Assembly (NCBI RefSeq): GCF_009789235.1
Contig: NZ_WSTB01000001.1
Coordinates: 248,001-312,000 of the forward strand
Source: Flavobacterium hydrocarbonoxydans
GTDB lineage: Bacteria; Bacteroidota; Bacteroidia; Flavobacteriales; Flavobacteriaceae
DNA: 64,000 nt
Direction: 5' to 3'
The translations under genes were made by a program, and so were the position numbers. Shown piece by piece: positions 16,516 to 23,007 of this stretch (positions are counted from its first letter, which is position 1; each line of letters starts with the position of its first letter). Below the pieces are notes generated by a model. The model saw only the letters and a program-made list of their open reading frames with translations, was not told where the DNA came from and made no database searches.

Positions 16516-16952
16516 TATTTCATTTTTGCAGTGATGAAGACATCAAAATGATTTGTAATTGTTTTAGCAAGCTCCAAATCCTGAGGGCGTACAAACTCAA
16601 TGAAGTTTCTTGCAACTTCTACAGTGTCGCCAATTGATGTTTCGGTTTCAAGTCGATTAATGGCAGCAGTTATTTTTATAATGGTGTCTGCCTCCTTTCC
16701 GGTAGCAACCTTAAATTCTCTTTTCGAAATATCAGTATTAAGAAAATCAAGCTGATCATATAAAAATGAAAGCTGGGTTTGTTTGGTAGTCAGTAAAGAT
16801 TTTTTAAGACTGTCCCATTTTCCTTCCTTAATCCATCTGGCTAAAGTTTTTTCGGTTACAGTAACTCTTTCCGCTATTTCCTTTTGAGTTAATCCGCCTC
16901 CTATATATAATGATTTCGCGTACTCTTTTTCCTGCGCCTTTTTTAGTGCCAT
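16515..16952 (-). CDS. Terminase small subunit-like DNA-binding protein
   Basis: 145 residues from the ATG at 16952; the frame extends to 17006 but the later ATG starts the typical MALKKAQEKEYAKSLYIGG. Residues 10-60 are a helix-turn-helix (LTQKEIAERVTVTEKTLARWIKEGKWD) of the kind in Mu gp27-type or DUF1804 small terminases. A helical C-terminal oligomerisation part follows. It recognises viral DNA and recruits the large subunit. First gene of the leftward head operon. Confidence 0.78.
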   Translation of the reverse strand: MALKKAQEKEYAKSLYIGGGLTQKEIAERVTVTEKTLARWIKEGKWDSLKKSLLTTKQTQLSFLYDQLDFLNTDISKREFKVATGKEADTIIKITAAINRLETETSIGDTVEVARNFIEFVRPQDLELAKTITNHFDVFITAKMK

Positions 16953-17006
16953 TGTGTCGATTTTATAAGCAAAATTGATGGAATAAAGGCGGTTTAAAAA
17001 AATCAT

Positions 17007-17059
17007 GTTCAGGGAGTTTATAACCTTATACGGTCAGTTTATACAAAGGTTCAGGGAGT
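17007..17059. repeat. Paired 11-bp direct repeats between divergent late operons
   Basis: GTTCAGGGAGT occurs at 17007-17017 and again at 17049-17059, 42 bp apart (four DNA turns), in the 183-bp region between the leftward packaging operon and the rightward capsid-tail operon. The spacing suggests a binding site for a late activator that would control both directions. No clear -7 element was found for either operon. Confidence 0.45.
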
Positions 17060-17135
17060 GTCACTATTTTTTTTTAAGGCGTTCTAACTACTAATCTTTG
17101 CCATCTCAAAATGAAATAAACACACACATTAGATT

Positions 17136-18092
17136 ATGCCTAAACCTTTTGTTTTTAACGATCAAACACAGGACAATAGTTATGGATTTAGCATTGTAAC
17201 ATCTGGTATCAGTTTGAAGAGATTCAAAAAAAACCCGATGATGTTAAATCAACATTGGAACTCTACCAGTAATGTTTTGGGTAAGTGGGAAAATTTGAAA
17301 GTTGACAATGACTTACTACTTGCTGAACCTGTTTTCGATTTAGATGATGAGGACGCAGCGTTTGTTTCCGGTAAGGTTGATCGTGGCTTTATAAATTCAT
17401 GCTCAATGGGAATTACGTTTAATCGCGATGATTTAAAAATTATCGGTGATAAAGTGGTAATGACCAAATGTGAACTTTATGAATGCTCTATCGTAGCCGT
17501 TCCGTCAAATGCTAACTCTATCCGTCTTTACACCCAATCTGGCGAACTCTTAAAAGATGAAGAGGTTAAGGAATTGTGTTTATCAATACAGCCTGAACCA
17601 GGCGACACCCAAAAATTAGATTTAAACCCTAAAAACGATATGAAAAAAATCACACTAACATTAGCTGTGTTAACAGCTTTGAGTTTTGATAAAGCGACAC
17701 CGGAAGTGGATGTCGAAGCTGTTGAAGCCGCGATCTTAAAATTGTCAAAAGACAATACCGAAATGAGTGCTAAACTTTTGGCGTTACAAACTGAAAAGGA
17801 TAACGCTGCCACTTTGGCCATTGAAGAAATGGTAACATTAGCAATTACAGAAGGTAGAATCCCGGCCACAAAAAAGGATGACTTTGTGAAGCTTGCTACT
17901 GCTGATTTTGCATTGGCAAAAACAACTATTGAAAGCATTCCGGCAAAGGTCACTTTAGGAGACAAAACAATTGTTCCTACTGGTGGTGTAACCACTAAAG
18001 AAGAGTTTCAAAAATTAAGTCTGGATGCTCAGTTGGCTTTCAAAACCACAAATCCAGACGAATACAAAAAAATGTTTAACGTAAAAAAATAA
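17136..18092 (+). CDS. Prohead protease fused to scaffold (Mu gpI / HK97 U35-like)
   Basis: 318 residues. The N-terminal ~150 residues resemble HK97-family prohead proteases: FKKNPMMLNQHWNSTS with a candidate catalytic His, RGFINSCSMGI with a candidate Ser, and ELYECSIVAVPSNANS, a conserved strand of the family. The C-terminal half is helical with a coiled coil (AAILKLSKDNTEMSAKLLALQTEKD), as expected for a scaffold. This matches Mu gpI, where protease and scaffold share one gene. The major capsid gene follows 3 bp later. Confidence 0.83.
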   Translation: MPKPFVFNDQTQDNSYGFSIVTSGISLKRFKKNPMMLNQHWNSTSNVLGKWENLKVDNDLLLAEPVFDLDDEDAAFVSGKVDRGFINSCSMGITFNRDDLKIIGDKVVMTKCELYECSIVAVPSNANSIRLYTQSGELLKDEEVKELCLSIQPEPGDTQKLDLNPKNDMKKITLTLAVLTALSFDKATPEVDVEAVEAAILKLSKDNTEMSAKLLALQTEKDNAATLAIEEMVTLAITEGRIPATKKDDFVKLATADFALAKTTIESIPAKVTLGDKTIVPTGGVTTKEEFQKLSLDAQLAFKTTNPDEYKKMFNVKK

Positions 18093-18095
18093 AAG

Positions 18096-19019
18096 ATGCC
18101 ACAAAATTTCCCAGAAATTTGGTTAGATCGTGTGATCGAAAACCTAGATGAAGCAGACCAAGCGCCATGGTTAGAAGGTGTTGCCGAGCTAGACGCTGAT
18201 GTTAGCCAGTTGGGTGAAAACACAGCAACGGAACAAAATATTATTCACATTGCTGCAACTGATTTTGAAGTTGATGTTTTAGTCAATAATAATACCTATC
18301 CAATTCCTGTACAGGAGTATGCAGATGGACATTTACAATTTACGCTTGATAAGTATCAAACAAAAGTTGTTACGGTTTCAGATGATCAGATTATGGGTGC
18401 ATCCTATGATAAGATCGATACAGTAACCAAAAGTTCTGTTAGAGGGATTTTGGTTGAGAAATATAGCAAAGCCATTCACTCGATAGCTCCACAAACCAAT
18501 ACTGCTAAAACACCGGTTATTTTCGCTACAGGTGTAAACGGAACTGATGCGCCTTTAATGGACGGAACGCGTCCAAGACTTACATACGATGATTTAGTAA
18601 GACTTAAAGCGGCCTGTAAGTCAGGTAAGTTTCCTTTAAAGGATAGACGTTTGGTTTTAACGGAAGATCATTGGAATGATTTGTTACTAGATCGTAAAAA
18701 CTTTGGTGATAAACTGATCAATTACACTGAGGGAATGCCAGCTCCTAAAATTTTAGGGTTTCATTTATACACTTATGAAAACATGCCTTACTATACGGAT
18801 GCGGGTGTTAAGAAGGCTTATGGCTCAGTACCTGCCGGAACTGATAAAGCTGGTTCTATTGTTTTTGGTCTTACTGGTGTTGCAAAGAAAACAGGTAATA
18901 CAAAACAGTATTTTACCCCTGCTGCAACAAATCCATCAGGTCAAACAAATGATTTGGCTTACCGTCACTACTTCTTAGCGACTCCTTTCAGAGCTGAAAA
19001 AATAGGCGCAATTCTTTAA
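18096..19019 (+). CDS. Major capsid protein (HK97-fold type)
   Basis: 307 residues directly after the protease-scaffold gene and followed by a terminator, the usual place for the major head protein. Supportive segments: a long N-terminal arm with ENLDEADQAPWLEGVAELDADVSQLGE, QEYADGHLQFTLDKYQTKVVTVSDDQI (E-loop-like), and a RLTYDDLVRLKAACK helix with DRRLVLTEDHWNDLLLDRKNF in the later P domain. No sequence motif alone is decisive; order and length carry the call. Confidence 0.8.
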   Translation: MPQNFPEIWLDRVIENLDEADQAPWLEGVAELDADVSQLGENTATEQNIIHIAATDFEVDVLVNNNTYPIPVQEYADGHLQFTLDKYQTKVVTVSDDQIMGASYDKIDTVTKSSVRGILVEKYSKAIHSIAPQTNTAKTPVIFATGVNGTDAPLMDGTRPRLTYDDLVRLKAACKSGKFPLKDRRLVLTEDHWNDLLLDRKNFGDKLINYTEGMPAPKILGFHLYTYENMPYYTDAGVKKAYGSVPAGTDKAGSIVFGLTGVAKKTGNTKQYFTPAATNPSGQTNDLAYRHYFLATPFRAEKIGAIL

Positions 19020-19043
19020 TTAAAGCCACAGATATAAATATGT

Positions 19044-19092
19044 AAAAAGGCTCTACTATGGTTTTAAAAATCCACTTATAGAGCCTTTTTTT
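19044..19092 (+). terminator. Intrinsic terminator after the capsid gene
   Basis: AAAAAGGCTCTA (19044-19055) pairs with TAGAGCCTTTTT (19079-19090), with a 23-base loop and trailing T residues. It lies 25 bp after the capsid stop and would separate abundant capsid mRNA from the lysis and tail genes, perhaps with partial readthrough. Confidence 0.8.
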
Positions 19093-19104
19093 AAAAACGA
19101 TTAA

Positions 19105-19404
19105 ATGGAACAAATTGTTTACCCGGCTATTACAGCTTTTTTATCTGGATTAATTACCTGGCTCTTTTCACGAAGAAAAACGCTCGCTGAAGATAGAGCG
19201 GCGGAACTTGATAACGCTGTAATGGCTGTTAAATATTACCGGGACATGCTCGATGATATGGCAACGAGATTGACCGCAGCTTACGAGACCATCAAGGCTT
19301 TGGAAATTCAACACAGGGAATTAATGTTAATAAATCAGCAGTTAGTAGATGAGTTGCAAAAGTTCAAACAATTAAACGGAAAGCCACATGAAACTACGAA
19401 GTAA
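19105..19404 (+). CDS. Small membrane protein, candidate holin
   Basis: 99 residues. One N-terminal membrane helix (VYPAITAFLSGLITWLFS) and a long cytoplasmic coiled coil (EDRAAELDNAVMAVKYYRDMLDDM to HRELMLINQQLVDELQKF). Its place directly before the endolysin, overlapping it by 17 bp, suggests a holin or a lysis accessory protein. A single-span type III-like holin would fit, but the long coiled coil is unusual for one. Confidence 0.6.
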   Translation: MEQIVYPAITAFLSGLITWLFSRRKTLAEDRAAELDNAVMAVKYYRDMLDDMATRLTAAYETIKALEIQHRELMLINQQLVDELQKFKQLNGKPHETTK

Positions 19405-19846
19405 AGCTCTAGCAATAGCCCAAAGCCAAATTGGCGTACAGGAAATACCGAAAAACAGCAATGCTGGACCAGCGGTTGAAAAATATTTAAAATCAGTGGG
19501 ACTAGGAAAAGGTTACGCGTGGTGCATGGCTTTCGTTTATTGGTCAATAAAATCAGCTTCTATTGAATTGAATGTTTTAAACCCATTGGCAAAAACAGCC
19601 GGTGTTTTGGACATGTACAATAAGATGGCAAAGCTCAGAGTAACCACACCACAACCAGGTGACTTTTTTATAATGGATTTTGGAAATGGTACCGGACACA
19701 CAGGATTTGTTGAAAAGGTTTTAGACAACGGAAAACTTCAAACCATTGAAGGAAATACCAATGACGAAGGAAGTCGTGAAGGGTACGAGGTAGCTCGAAG
19801 ATACGACAGAAAAACATCTCAAATGAAAGGTTTTATAAGATTTTAA
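19388..19846 (+). CDS. Endolysin with CHAP-like amidase domain
   Basis: 152 residues. Peptidoglycan hydrolase for host lysis. The domain has catalytic Cys in KGYAWCMAFVYWS (about residue 42), His in GTGHTGFVEKV (about 105), and a polar residue in the following IEGNTNDEG strand, which is the CHAP/NlpC-type triad. The N-terminal ALAIAQSQIGVQEIPKNSN is the usual lead-in of such amidases. No signal peptide, so it would need a holin. Overlaps the candidate holin. Confidence 0.85.
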   Translation: MKLRSKALAIAQSQIGVQEIPKNSNAGPAVEKYLKSVGLGKGYAWCMAFVYWSIKSASIELNVLNPLAKTAGVLDMYNKMAKLRVTTPQPGDFFIMDFGNGTGHTGFVEKVLDNGKLQTIEGNTNDEGSREGYEVARRYDRKTSQMKGFIRF

Positions 19847-19870
19847 AGCCTATTTAAAAAGCAATTAAAT

Positions 19871-20386
19871 ATGAAAAACAGCATTAAAAAAACTCTCTGT
19901 TCATTTTACTTTTTGTTTTTTGTTTTCTTGATTGGAACGTTCGTTGCTTGCAAAAGCAACAGCGTTCCTTTATCAACCAAGACAGAAGTAAACACAGTTA
20001 CAACAAAAGTAGTTGTACGTGACACAGTTTTCGAAATTAAACCAGATAGCTCTTATTACAAGTCCTGGTTAGAATGTATTGACGGTAAAGTCAAAATTAA
20101 AGGAATTCCAGAAATTAAACTTGGTAACTTTTTAAAACCGCCTAATGTCAGCCTCTTCAATAATCAGCTAAAAGTTGATTGTTCAACAGAAGCTCAACGG
20201 CTTTTCGCTTCCTGGAAAGATACATACATATTAGAAAACAAGCAGGGCGAAATAACAATTCCAGTTCCTTACGAAAAACCTTTAACCTATTGGCAACAAA
20301 CCGAAATATGGTGCGGCAGGCTATTTATGGTACTGGTCATATTGGGACTGATCTATTTTATTTATAAACTCAAAAAACCTATTTAA
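19871..20386 (+). CDS. Candidate unimolecular spanin (lipoprotein with C-terminal span)
   Basis: 171 residues. The N terminus is a lipoprotein signal ending FVACKSNS, which would anchor Cys ~28 in the outer membrane. The C terminus is one membrane helix (LFMVLVILGLIYFIYKL) with a basic end. Between them is a periplasmic domain of about 115 residues with beta strands. That topology is the definition of a u-spanin, which fuses inner and outer membranes at lysis, and the gene directly follows the endolysin. Confidence 0.6.
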   Translation: MKNSIKKTLCSFYFLFFVFLIGTFVACKSNSVPLSTKTEVNTVTTKVVVRDTVFEIKPDSSYYKSWLECIDGKVKIKGIPEIKLGNFLKPPNVSLFNNQLKVDCSTEAQRLFASWKDTYILENKQGEITIPVPYEKPLTYWQQTEIWCGRLFMVLVILGLIYFIYKLKKPI

Positions 20387-20387
20387 A

Positions 20388-20873
20388 ATGAAAATAGCAG
20401 AATTTTTTACAACCTCAGACGGGCAGGAATTTTACAAAGAAGATACAGCCCGCAATCATGCTAAAACTTTAGCAAATAAAAATGTAATTCTTCCTGGACA
20501 GGAAATTCATGAAGCTGTCGATGTAAACAACATTGAGGTTGATGCGGAAGAATTAGACGGAATTGATCATGTAACATTGAATGTTATCGCTCCTGCTTCC
20601 GATGCTCCTGCTTCTGATGCTCCTGCTTCCGATGCTCCTGCTTCTGATGCTCCTGCTTCTGATGCTCCTGCTTCCGACGCTCCTGCTTCTGATGCTCCTG
20701 CTTCTGATGCTTCTGCTTCTGATGCTCCTGCTTCCGACGCTCCTGCTTCTGATGCTTCTGATGCTCCTGCTTCTGATGCTCCTGCTTCCGGCGCTCCTGC
20801 TTCTGATGCTCCTGCTTCTGATTCTCCTGCTTCTGACGCAAAAAAAGATACTAAAACTAATACCAAAAAATAG
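20388..20873 (+). CDS. Phage protein with PASDA tandem repeats
   Basis: 161 residues. Residues 1-66 form a small domain (MKIAEFFTTSDGQEFYKEDTA, later EVDAEELDGIDHVTLNVI) of a kind seen in minor virion proteins before the sheath gene. Residues 67-148 are about 16 copies of the five-residue unit APASD, with a few variants (SASD, PASG, one shortened SD unit), followed by a Lys-rich tail. The repeat is probably a flexible, disordered linker. Two bp after the candidate spanin and directly before the sheath gene. Function unknown. Confidence 0.6.
   Translation: MKIAEFFTTSDGQEFYKEDTARNHAKTLANKNVILPGQEIHEAVDVNNIEVDAEELDGIDHVTLNVIAPASDAPASDAPASDAPASDAPASDAPASDAPASDAPASDASASDAPASDAPASDASDAPASDAPASGAPASDAPASDSPASDAKKDTKTNTKK
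20589..20840 (+). repeat. 15-bp coding tandem repeat (GCTCCTGCTTCYGAT)
   Basis: About 16 near-identical copies of a 15-bp unit in frame with the host gene, one shortened and several with silent or single-residue changes. Because the unit is a multiple of three, copy-number change would keep the frame. The same stretch is open in other frames on both strands, but those frames are by-products of the repeat. Confidence 0.95.
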
Positions 20874-22106
20874 ATGTTACCAGGAGTAGAAATTGAATTT
20901 CAAAATGGACAGCTCGGAACGATCACAGATCGTCCTGATGGGGTGTTTGGAGTGTTGGCCAGTGCTATAGCTGTATCAACTACTTTTCTGCTTGAAAAGG
21001 CATACGAAGTGAAAAGCATGTTAGATGTTGCCGCTTTAGGAATTTTGCCAAGCGTAGGAAACTATCGCTTGTATAAATTCTGTGAAGAGTTTTATAATGA
21101 AACTGGTGAAGGTGCAAGCTTGTGGATTATGGGATTTGACAATACGGATAAAGTAAGCGATTTTTTTACTCCTGATGTTGTAACTCAAAAAACACCTGCT
21201 GAAAAATTACTTGATGCTGCTAATGGTGCAATATCAGGTTTGTTTGTAAGCTTTGACCCTGACAATACTTACGTTCCTGTTATTACAACAGCCATTGATG
21301 CTGATGTTATAGCCGCAATGCCAAAAGCGCAATTGCTTGCAGATAATTACACAGATAAAGAGTACGCTCCATTTTTCGTGTATTTAGAAGGTTATGCCTT
21401 TAGTGGTGTCAAAAGTGATCTGGTTGATTTAACGACTTTAGAATATAATCGTGTTGGGGTTTTGCTGGGCGATACTATTACTAAAAGCGGAAATCCTGCA
21501 TCAAAAGGCGCAGCTATTGGAGTTTTAGCAGGTCGTTTAGCTTCTAAAGCTGTACACATTAATCCAGGCCGTGTTCGTGATGGTGCCATTAAGCCTACAA
21601 CTGCTTTTATTTTAGATATACCAGTTGAGCTCTATGATATAGCTTCATTGCATGATAAAGGCTTTGTTTCTTTCAGAAATCACAAACGTAAAACGGGTTA
21701 CTATCTTACAGATGGTCCTTTAGCATGCGAAGTTGATGATGACTACCATTATATCACTCATCGAAGAGTAATCGATAAATCGTATCGCTTAGCTTATGAT
21801 GCTTTGGTTGAATTCACATTGGATGATCTTGATGTAAACCCTAACGGAACCATTCAGGCACTTTCTGCAAGTGTTATAGAACAGGCTGTTGTTGCTAAAA
21901 TATACAGCGAAATGACATTGGAAGGTGAACTATCTTATAACCCATCTGATTCAAGTGATAGAGGTGTAATCTGTAAAGTTGATCTTACGCATAACGTTGC
22001 ATCAACAGGCAGAATAAAAATCAAACAATTACAGGTGCGATCAAAAGCGTATGCGAGATACATTAACGTACCGCTTGGATTTGTGCCTATAACTTCTAAT
22101 AACTAA
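20874..22106 (+). CDS. Contractile tail sheath protein (DUF2586-like)
   Basis: 410 residues. Polymerises around the tail tube and contracts on infection. It starts MLPGVEIEFQNGQLG, and has GVFGVLASAIAVSTTF, SLWIMGFDN, a long middle with GVLAGRLASKAVHINPGRVRDG, and a C-terminal domain (DGPLACEVDDDYHYITHRRVIDKSYRLAYDALVEF) typical of the conserved sheath end that binds the tube. Its size fits small Bacteroidota sheath proteins. The tube gene follows 3 bp later. Confidence 0.82.
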   Translation: MLPGVEIEFQNGQLGTITDRPDGVFGVLASAIAVSTTFLLEKAYEVKSMLDVAALGILPSVGNYRLYKFCEEFYNETGEGASLWIMGFDNTDKVSDFFTPDVVTQKTPAEKLLDAANGAISGLFVSFDPDNTYVPVITTAIDADVIAAMPKAQLLADNYTDKEYAPFFVYLEGYAFSGVKSDLVDLTTLEYNRVGVLLGDTITKSGNPASKGAAIGVLAGRLASKAVHINPGRVRDGAIKPTTAFILDIPVELYDIASLHDKGFVSFRNHKRKTGYYLTDGPLACEVDDDYHYITHRRVIDKSYRLAYDALVEFTLDDLDVNPNGTIQALSASVIEQAVVAKIYSEMTLEGELSYNPSDSSDRGVICKVDLTHNVASTGRIKIKQLQVRSKAYARYINVPLGFVPITSNN

Positions 22107-22109
22107 AAT

Positions 22110-22523
22110 ATGCCTTTTAATAGTAGAGAATTTGAATGGGCTGATCTAACATTGATTGTTGGAGGTCGTGATGTCACAGGCGTTCGTGGTGTTAAATATT
22201 CTGAAAAAATAGAACGAGAACCAATTTACGCCAAAGGCCGTAAACCAAAAGCAATTCAGAGCGGTAACATTGCCTATGAAGGTGAATTTATGATGTTGCA
22301 GTCTGAATATGATGCCTTAGAAATCAGCGGCGGTGGCTCAATCCTAAGCCTTTCCGTTGATGCTTTGGTTTCTTTTGGAAATCCTATTGATGGGAACTTT
22401 ATGAAAACAGATGCGCTTGATGGCATCCGTTTCCTTGAAGGTGTAAAAGAATATAAACAAGGAGACAAATTCGCAGATATAACAGTCCCGTTTATTTGCC
22501 TTGACATCCGTAAAAACGTATAA
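22110..22523 (+). CDS. Tail tube protein
   Basis: 137 residues. Beta-rich with short loops: FEWADLTLIVGGRDVTGVRGVKYSEKIE, a PIYAKGRKPKAIQSGNIAYEGEFMM strand pair, and a C-terminal FADITVPFICLDIRKNV. Small single-domain tubes of contractile tails have this length and strand pattern, and the gene sits between sheath and tail-assembly chaperone as in other myophages. Confidence 0.8.
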   Translation: MPFNSREFEWADLTLIVGGRDVTGVRGVKYSEKIEREPIYAKGRKPKAIQSGNIAYEGEFMMLQSEYDALEISGGGSILSLSVDALVSFGNPIDGNFMKTDALDGIRFLEGVKEYKQGDKFADITVPFICLDIRKNV

Positions 22524-22528
22524 AAAAG

Positions 22529-22846
22529 ATGCAAAAAACAACAATAGAAACGTTCGCGGAAATTACTCCGGAACAAATTGCAGAGTGGAAAGAAAAGTAC
22601 GAAGACATCTATAAATTAGGTTGTGACGGTAAATTTTGCATCGTCAAATCAGTTGATAGAAAAACGCTGTCTTATTCATCCAGTGTCGGAACGAAAGACC
22701 CGATGAAGTTTAACGAAATGCTTTTAAAAGGTTGCTGGCTTGGGGGAGACATCGAAATCCAAACAGTTGACAAATATTTTATTTCCGTGGGTCAAAAACT
22801 GGCCGAATTGCTTCAAATCAAAGAGGCTACATTGGAAAAGCTTTAG
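22529..22846 (+). CDS. Tail assembly chaperone, short form (G-like)
   Basis: 105 residues located between the tube and tape-measure genes, where tail phages encode the paired chaperones that coat the tape measure during assembly. Segments: FAEITPEQIAEWKEKYEDIYKLGCDGKFCIVKSVD and an EMLLKGCWLGGDIEIQTVDKYFISVGQKLAELLQIKEATLEKL helix. A start-less second frame in -1 continues past its stop to 23007, so a longer form is expected by frameshift. Confidence 0.75.
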   Translation: MQKTTIETFAEITPEQIAEWKEKYEDIYKLGCDGKFCIVKSVDRKTLSYSSSVGTKDPMKFNEMLLKGCWLGGDIEIQTVDKYFISVGQKLAELLQIKEATLEKL

Positions 22847-23007
22847 AGGTTGCCGAAGTTCAAGACAAAGATTTTTTCCGAATTAGTAGCGCTCAACTCC
22901 GTTACTATTTTAAAATTGACCCCGACAGCCTCAGTGATGAAGAATGGGCAATGAGATTACAAGAGTTGAAATGGATTAGGCAATCTGAAAAGAAAAACGA
23001 AGAGTAA
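22771..23007 (+). CDS. Tail assembly chaperone extension in -1 frame (GT-like)
   Basis: This frame is open from 22771 to the TAA at 23005-23007 and has no ATG, GTG or TTG start of its own before the gene's end. It overlaps the chaperone in the -1 frame and continues VAEVQDKDFFRISSAQL, DPDSLSDEEWAMRLQELKW and a charged tail, then overlaps the tape-measure start (TAATG). The slip site is probably GGAAAAG at 22834-22840 (zero frame G GAA AAG), imperfect as a heptamer but with a good A-site AAG-to-AAA shift. The product would be about 160 residues. Confidence 0.7.
   Translation, partial: QIFYFRGSKTGRIASNQRGYIGKALEVAEVQDKDFFRISSAQLRYYFKIDPDSLSDEEWAMRLQELKWIRQSEKKNEE

Noticed and set aside
16953-17006. 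Longer N terminus for the small terminase
   Set aside because: The added residues (MIFLNRLYSINFAYKIDT) are atypical and the ATG at 16952 gives the usual start of the family.
20589-20840. Repeat tract as a CRISPR array
   Set aside because: No spacers; units are contiguous 15-mers coding for a repeat peptide. No CRISPR array was seen anywhere in the window.
20567-20889. Long open frames on both strands through the PASDA repeat (Leu/Met-rich, Glu/Ala/Gly-rich, Lys/Gln-rich)
   Set aside because: They are by-products of a 15-bp repeat with no stop in any frame; the PASDA frame has the upstream domain and normal operon spacing.
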